The translations under genes were made by a program, and so were the position numbers. Shown here one piece after another: positions 60,888 through 64,000 of a DNA stretch of 64,000 nt. Position 1 is the first letter of the stretch. Each line of letters starts with the position of its first letter. Source of the DNA: Pseudomonas sp. 30_B (lineage in GTDB: Bacteria > Pseudomonadota > Gammaproteobacteria > Pseudomonadales > Pseudomonadaceae); NCBI RefSeq assembly GCF_017491605.1, contig NZ_JAFGYY010000018.1, forward strand, positions 54,775 through 118,774. The letters run 5' to 3'. The notes beneath the pieces are model-generated. The model was not told where the DNA came from, did no database searches, and saw nothing but the letters and a program-made list of their open reading frames with translations.

Positions 60888-62081
60888 TTACCCGCCCTGC
60901 AACGCCTTGAGAATCTTCTGCCCCGCCCGCCCATCCGCCGGGGTGATGCCGCGCTTGCGCTGCTCTTCCTGGATCGCCCGGCGCGTCACGTCGCCGATCA
61001 TGCCGTCGGCCTTGCCGATGTCGTAGCCACGCTGCTGCAGCAGCTCCTGCAGCTCCTTGCGCTGCACCCGGCTCAGCCCCGGATCGTCGGTCGGCCACGG
61101 CGTGCGCAGGCCCGGCTCGCCGCGCAGGCGGTCGGACAGCAGGGAAATCGCCAGCGCATAGCTCTCCGCCGCGTTGTAGGAGTAGATCGCATCGTAGTTG
61201 CGCAGCACCAGGAAGGCCGGCCCGTTCGCCCCGGCCGGCAACAGGATGGCGGCCTTCGAATCCAGGTTCGGAATCGGCGTGCCATCGATGCGCTGCACGC
61301 CGCGCGCGGTCCAGTCGGAAATCGCCCGGCGCTTGGTGCGCCCGGCCAGCGAGGCATCGAAGCCGGCCGGCAACTTCACCTCGTAGCCCCAGGGCTGGCC
61401 CTCGCGCCAGCCCGCCTTGCGCAAGTAGTTGGCGGTGGACGCCAGCGCATCGGCGGTGCTGCCCACCAGGTCGCGGTGGCCGTCGCCGTCGAAATCCTCG
61501 GCGATGCGCGCGTAGGTCGACGGCATGAACTGCGTCTGGCCGAAGGCGCCGGCCCAGGAGCCGGTGATGCCGCTGTCGCGGATGTCGCCCGCCTGCAGCA
61601 GCTTGAGGGTGGCGATGAACTCGCCCTGGAAGAACGCCTGCCGGCGCCCGTAGCACGACAGGGTGGACAACGACACCAGCAGCGGACGCTTACCGGTGAT
61701 CCGCCCGTAATCGCTCTCCACGCCCCACACCGCGACCACGGCGGCCGGGTCGACCTGATAGCGCGCGGCAACCTTGCGCAGCAGCTCGGCGTGCTCCGTC
61801 ATCATCGCCTTGCCGTCGGCCACGCGCTGCTCGTCCACAAGGCCGGACAGGTAATCCCAGATCGGCGTGGTGAACTCCGGCTGCGCGTCGAGCAGCGGCA
61901 ACACGCTCATGTCCGCCTGCAGGCCCTGGGTGAAGCGCGCGTAGCTGGCCACGCTGACGCCACCGGCCTGAGCCTTGCCCTGCAGGCGATCCAGGCAGGC
62001 ACCGAAGTCGTCGCCCGGCGCGGCCTGCGCCAGCGCCGCCGACAGCAGCAGGGAAAGGGCCAGGGAATTGCGCAACGCCAT
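60888..62081 (-). CDS. Lytic murein transglycosylase, MltB/SltB type
   Basis: A 397-residue periplasmic enzyme cleaving glycan strands to 1,6-anhydro ends. Signal peptide MALRNSLALSLLLSAALAQA; catalytic Glu in AVVAVWGVESDYGRITG; substrate blocks SYGRRQAFFQ-like (CYGRRQAFFQGEF) and GAFGQTQFMPSTYARIAEDFDGDGHRDL; C-terminal peptidoglycan-binding domain (about 335-395, LQQRGYDIGKADGMIGDVTRRAI). I place the start at ATG 62081 after gaggat; ATG 62096 overlaps the alginate lyase stop (ATGA) and is the alternative. Confidence 0.9.
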   Translation of the reverse strand: MALRNSLALSLLLSAALAQAAPGDDFGACLDRLQGKAQAGGVSVASYARFTQGLQADMSVLPLLDAQPEFTTPIWDYLSGLVDEQRVADGKAMMTEHAELLRKVAARYQVDPAAVVAVWGVESDYGRITGKRPLLVSLSTLSCYGRRQAFFQGEFIATLKLLQAGDIRDSGITGSWAGAFGQTQFMPSTYARIAEDFDGDGHRDLVGSTADALASTANYLRKAGWREGQPWGYEVKLPAGFDASLAGRTKRRAISDWTARGVQRIDGTPIPNLDSKAAILLPAGANGPAFLVLRNYDAIYSYNAAESYALAISLLSDRLRGEPGLRTPWPTDDPGLSRVQRKELQELLQQRGYDIGKADGMIGDVTRRAIQEEQRKRGITPADGRAGQKILKALQGG

Positions 62082-62092
62082 GGAAAACATCC

Positions 62093-62767
62093 TCATTGGT
62101 GGTAAACGGTCAGGTTGCTGAAGGTGGCCCGGCCACCCTCGCTCGCCGGTCCGCGATTGTCCTGCAGATAGAGCCCGGCCTTGAAGTACAGCCCCTGGAA
62201 GGCCCACTGCGGGTCCAGTTGCTGGGTCACGAGGCCGTCCTTGACCTGGATGCTCAGCAGGCCGCTGCGCGAGATACCCAACCGGTAGCTGAACGCCTCG
62301 CCGAGCGCGAGCCCTTCGTACACGGTGTAGGTGCGCGTGGAGATGTCGTCGGGGTGCTCGCGCACCAGCGCCTGCACGCGCCCCAGGTTCAGGCGCTGCT
62401 GATAGACCAGCTTCACCAGCGGAAGTGCTTCGGCGCTGCCGCTGCCGTTGCTGTGGATCTGCCCGATCACCATGCGCCGGCTGGACGGCACCGCGTCGAC
62501 CCGCAGGGTGGCCACCAGCAGGTTATTGTCGGCCTTCGAGTAGCGCCAGAACGACAGCGCGCCGTTGCGTGCAGTTTCCCGCAGTTCGGTCCGCGGGTAC
62601 TCGCTGCCGCTGGTGTGCGCGCCATTGACCGGCACCCAGAATTCCACGCCGTTGACGCTGCGCTGGAAGTAGGGGCTCTGGTAATCGCGATTGAGCACAG
62701 CGGTGGAAACGGTCGCGGCCGGGCCGCGCTGGGGGGTGGTCAGGTTCCAGGTACTGAGGTCCAGCAT
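62093..62767 (-). CDS. Polysaccharide lyase family 7 alginate lyase
   Basis: A 224-residue beta-jelly-roll lyase cutting alginate by beta-elimination. The three PL7 signatures are present: SEYPRTELRE (R-T/S-E-L-R), VIGQIHS (Q-I-H with the catalytic His) and YFKAGLYLQDN (Y-x-K-A-G-x-Y-x-Q). No signal peptide is visible, and the stop overlaps a possible start of the transglycosylase gene, so the two are coupled. Either the enzyme acts inside the cell, or it leaves by another route. Confidence 0.9.
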   Translation of the reverse strand: MLDLSTWNLTTPQRGPAATVSTAVLNRDYQSPYFQRSVNGVEFWVPVNGAHTSGSEYPRTELRETARNGALSFWRYSKADNNLLVATLRVDAVPSSRRMVIGQIHSNGSGSAEALPLVKLVYQQRLNLGRVQALVREHPDDISTRTYTVYEGLALGEAFSYRLGISRSGLLSIQVKDGLVTQQLDPQWAFQGLYFKAGLYLQDNRGPASEGGRATFSNLTVYHQ

Positions 62768-62936
62768 CGGCCAATCGCTTTCCGGGGTCGGGGAATGGCG
62801 CCAAGGGTAGTCGAGGCTGTCTTACATTTCACCCATAGCCGCGTGCTTGAGGGGCTGGCCCGGCCTCGGCGGGCACATGTCGCAGAAGCGGCTATCTTCT
62901 CAGGGTCGCCTTTGGCCACCGCCTCGGAGAGTCCTC

Positions 62937-63728
<792 letters not shown>

Positions 63729-63759
63729 TGCACTCTCTGCCTACAAAAAAACGCGGCAC

Positions 63760-63789
63760 AAAAAAAACGGGAGCCCCTTGGGGCTCCCG
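63760..63789 (-). terminator. Strong terminator on the minus strand
   Basis: cgggagcccc and ggggctcccg form a ten-bp stem around a two-base centre (63768-63789), followed on the minus strand by eight T residues (63767-63760). It ends something transcribed leftward from the right; no protein gene is visible there. Confidence 0.85.
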
Positions 63790-64000
63790 CACTCAATCAA
63801 GTGTAAAGGTCGGAACCCGCCTTGGCGGCGCCCCAACAACAACCTCACCTGCGTCCCCATTGGGAAACGCGGTCGGAAGTGTGACAAAGCTTGTCGGACG
63901 AATCCGTACGCCTTTGGTGAAGGTTTGCAAAGGAATGTAATCGCCGCGTGACTGGTGGGCCACGTTCCGGCGCGGCAGAATGCTCCCATGACCACCCTCC
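63790..64000 (-). ncRNA. Possible small RNA ahead of the terminator
   Basis: No convincing minus-strand frame leads into the terminator at 63760-63789. The stretch contains local pairs such as ccgcc-ttgg-cggcg (63819-63831), cgtccccattgggaaacg and cgacaagctttgtc-type pairing near 63882-63898. A free-standing, strongly terminated, non-coding transcript is the simplest reading, like Pseudomonas stress sRNAs, but I cannot name it. At 63988 an ATG on the plus strand may begin a gene that leaves the window. Confidence 0.35.

Overview
The window comes from a GC-rich pseudomonad close to the Pseudomonas aeruginosa / nitroreducens / citronellolis / knackmussii group. Gene order repeatedly matches P. 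aeruginosa neighbourhoods: merR-ihfA-pheT-pheS-rplT-rpmI-infC-thrS, moaA-tetR-glcG-gcl-hyi-glxR-ttuD-pyk, luxR/permease/DmpA, dctA-araC and napEFDABC | oprH-phoP-phoQ. Pseudomonas-type REP hairpins are scattered between genes. Family names come from my own reading and recall; no database was searched.

Positions 1-14223 are one end of an integrated conjugative element lying against a tRNA-Pro gene. The integrase (12952-14151) points at the tRNA. The backbone has plasmid character: a conjugation peptidase (TraF), a ParA / ribbon-helix-helix partition pair, a RepA initiator beside three iterons and AT-rich repeats, and several regulator or housekeeping families typical of such elements (DUF2285, DUF2958, DUF736, DUF932, DUF2840, XRE and AlpA-like proteins). 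A cargo slot next to the integrase holds a hipBA toxin-antitoxin pair and an unidentified 431-residue protein. Two long gene-free stretches (6210-6924, 8819-9650) contain strong nested inverted repeats and may encode structured RNA. The other end of the element lies outside the window.

Positions 14224-30388 are core genome: the translation cluster (infC starts at AUU), an H-NS-like MvaT/MvaU protein, tRNA-Val, a polyamine-type FAD oxidase, a lipoprotein C39-like peptidase with a small membrane partner, a shrunken tyrosine-phosphatase remnant, a TTG-started periplasmic binding protein and moaA.

Positions 30588-43546 centre on glyoxylate use. Gcl joins two glyoxylates to tartronate semialdehyde, Hyi and GlxR handle the C3 intermediates, a MOFRL-family enzyme probably phosphorylates glycerate, and pyruvate kinase finishes the route. 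A urea transporter next door fits purine/allantoin breakdown, which yields both glyoxylate and urea. Copies of a TGTATACA-type palindrome lie before gcl and in the moaA/tetR gap. A DapF-like protein follows in which both catalytic cysteines are serines, then sstT and an orphan sulfate-binding protein.

Positions 43691-64000 hold a DmpA-type aminopeptidase with its permease and LuxR regulator, an HD-domain protein, the adenylate cyclase CyaB, dctA behind a clear sigma-54 promoter, an AraC regulator, phoQ-phoP-oprH with a phased array of PhoP half-sites, the divergent periplasmic nitrate reductase operon napEFDABC, a lytic transglycosylase overlapping a PL7 alginate lyase, a dienelactone hydrolase, and a terminator that may end a small RNA.
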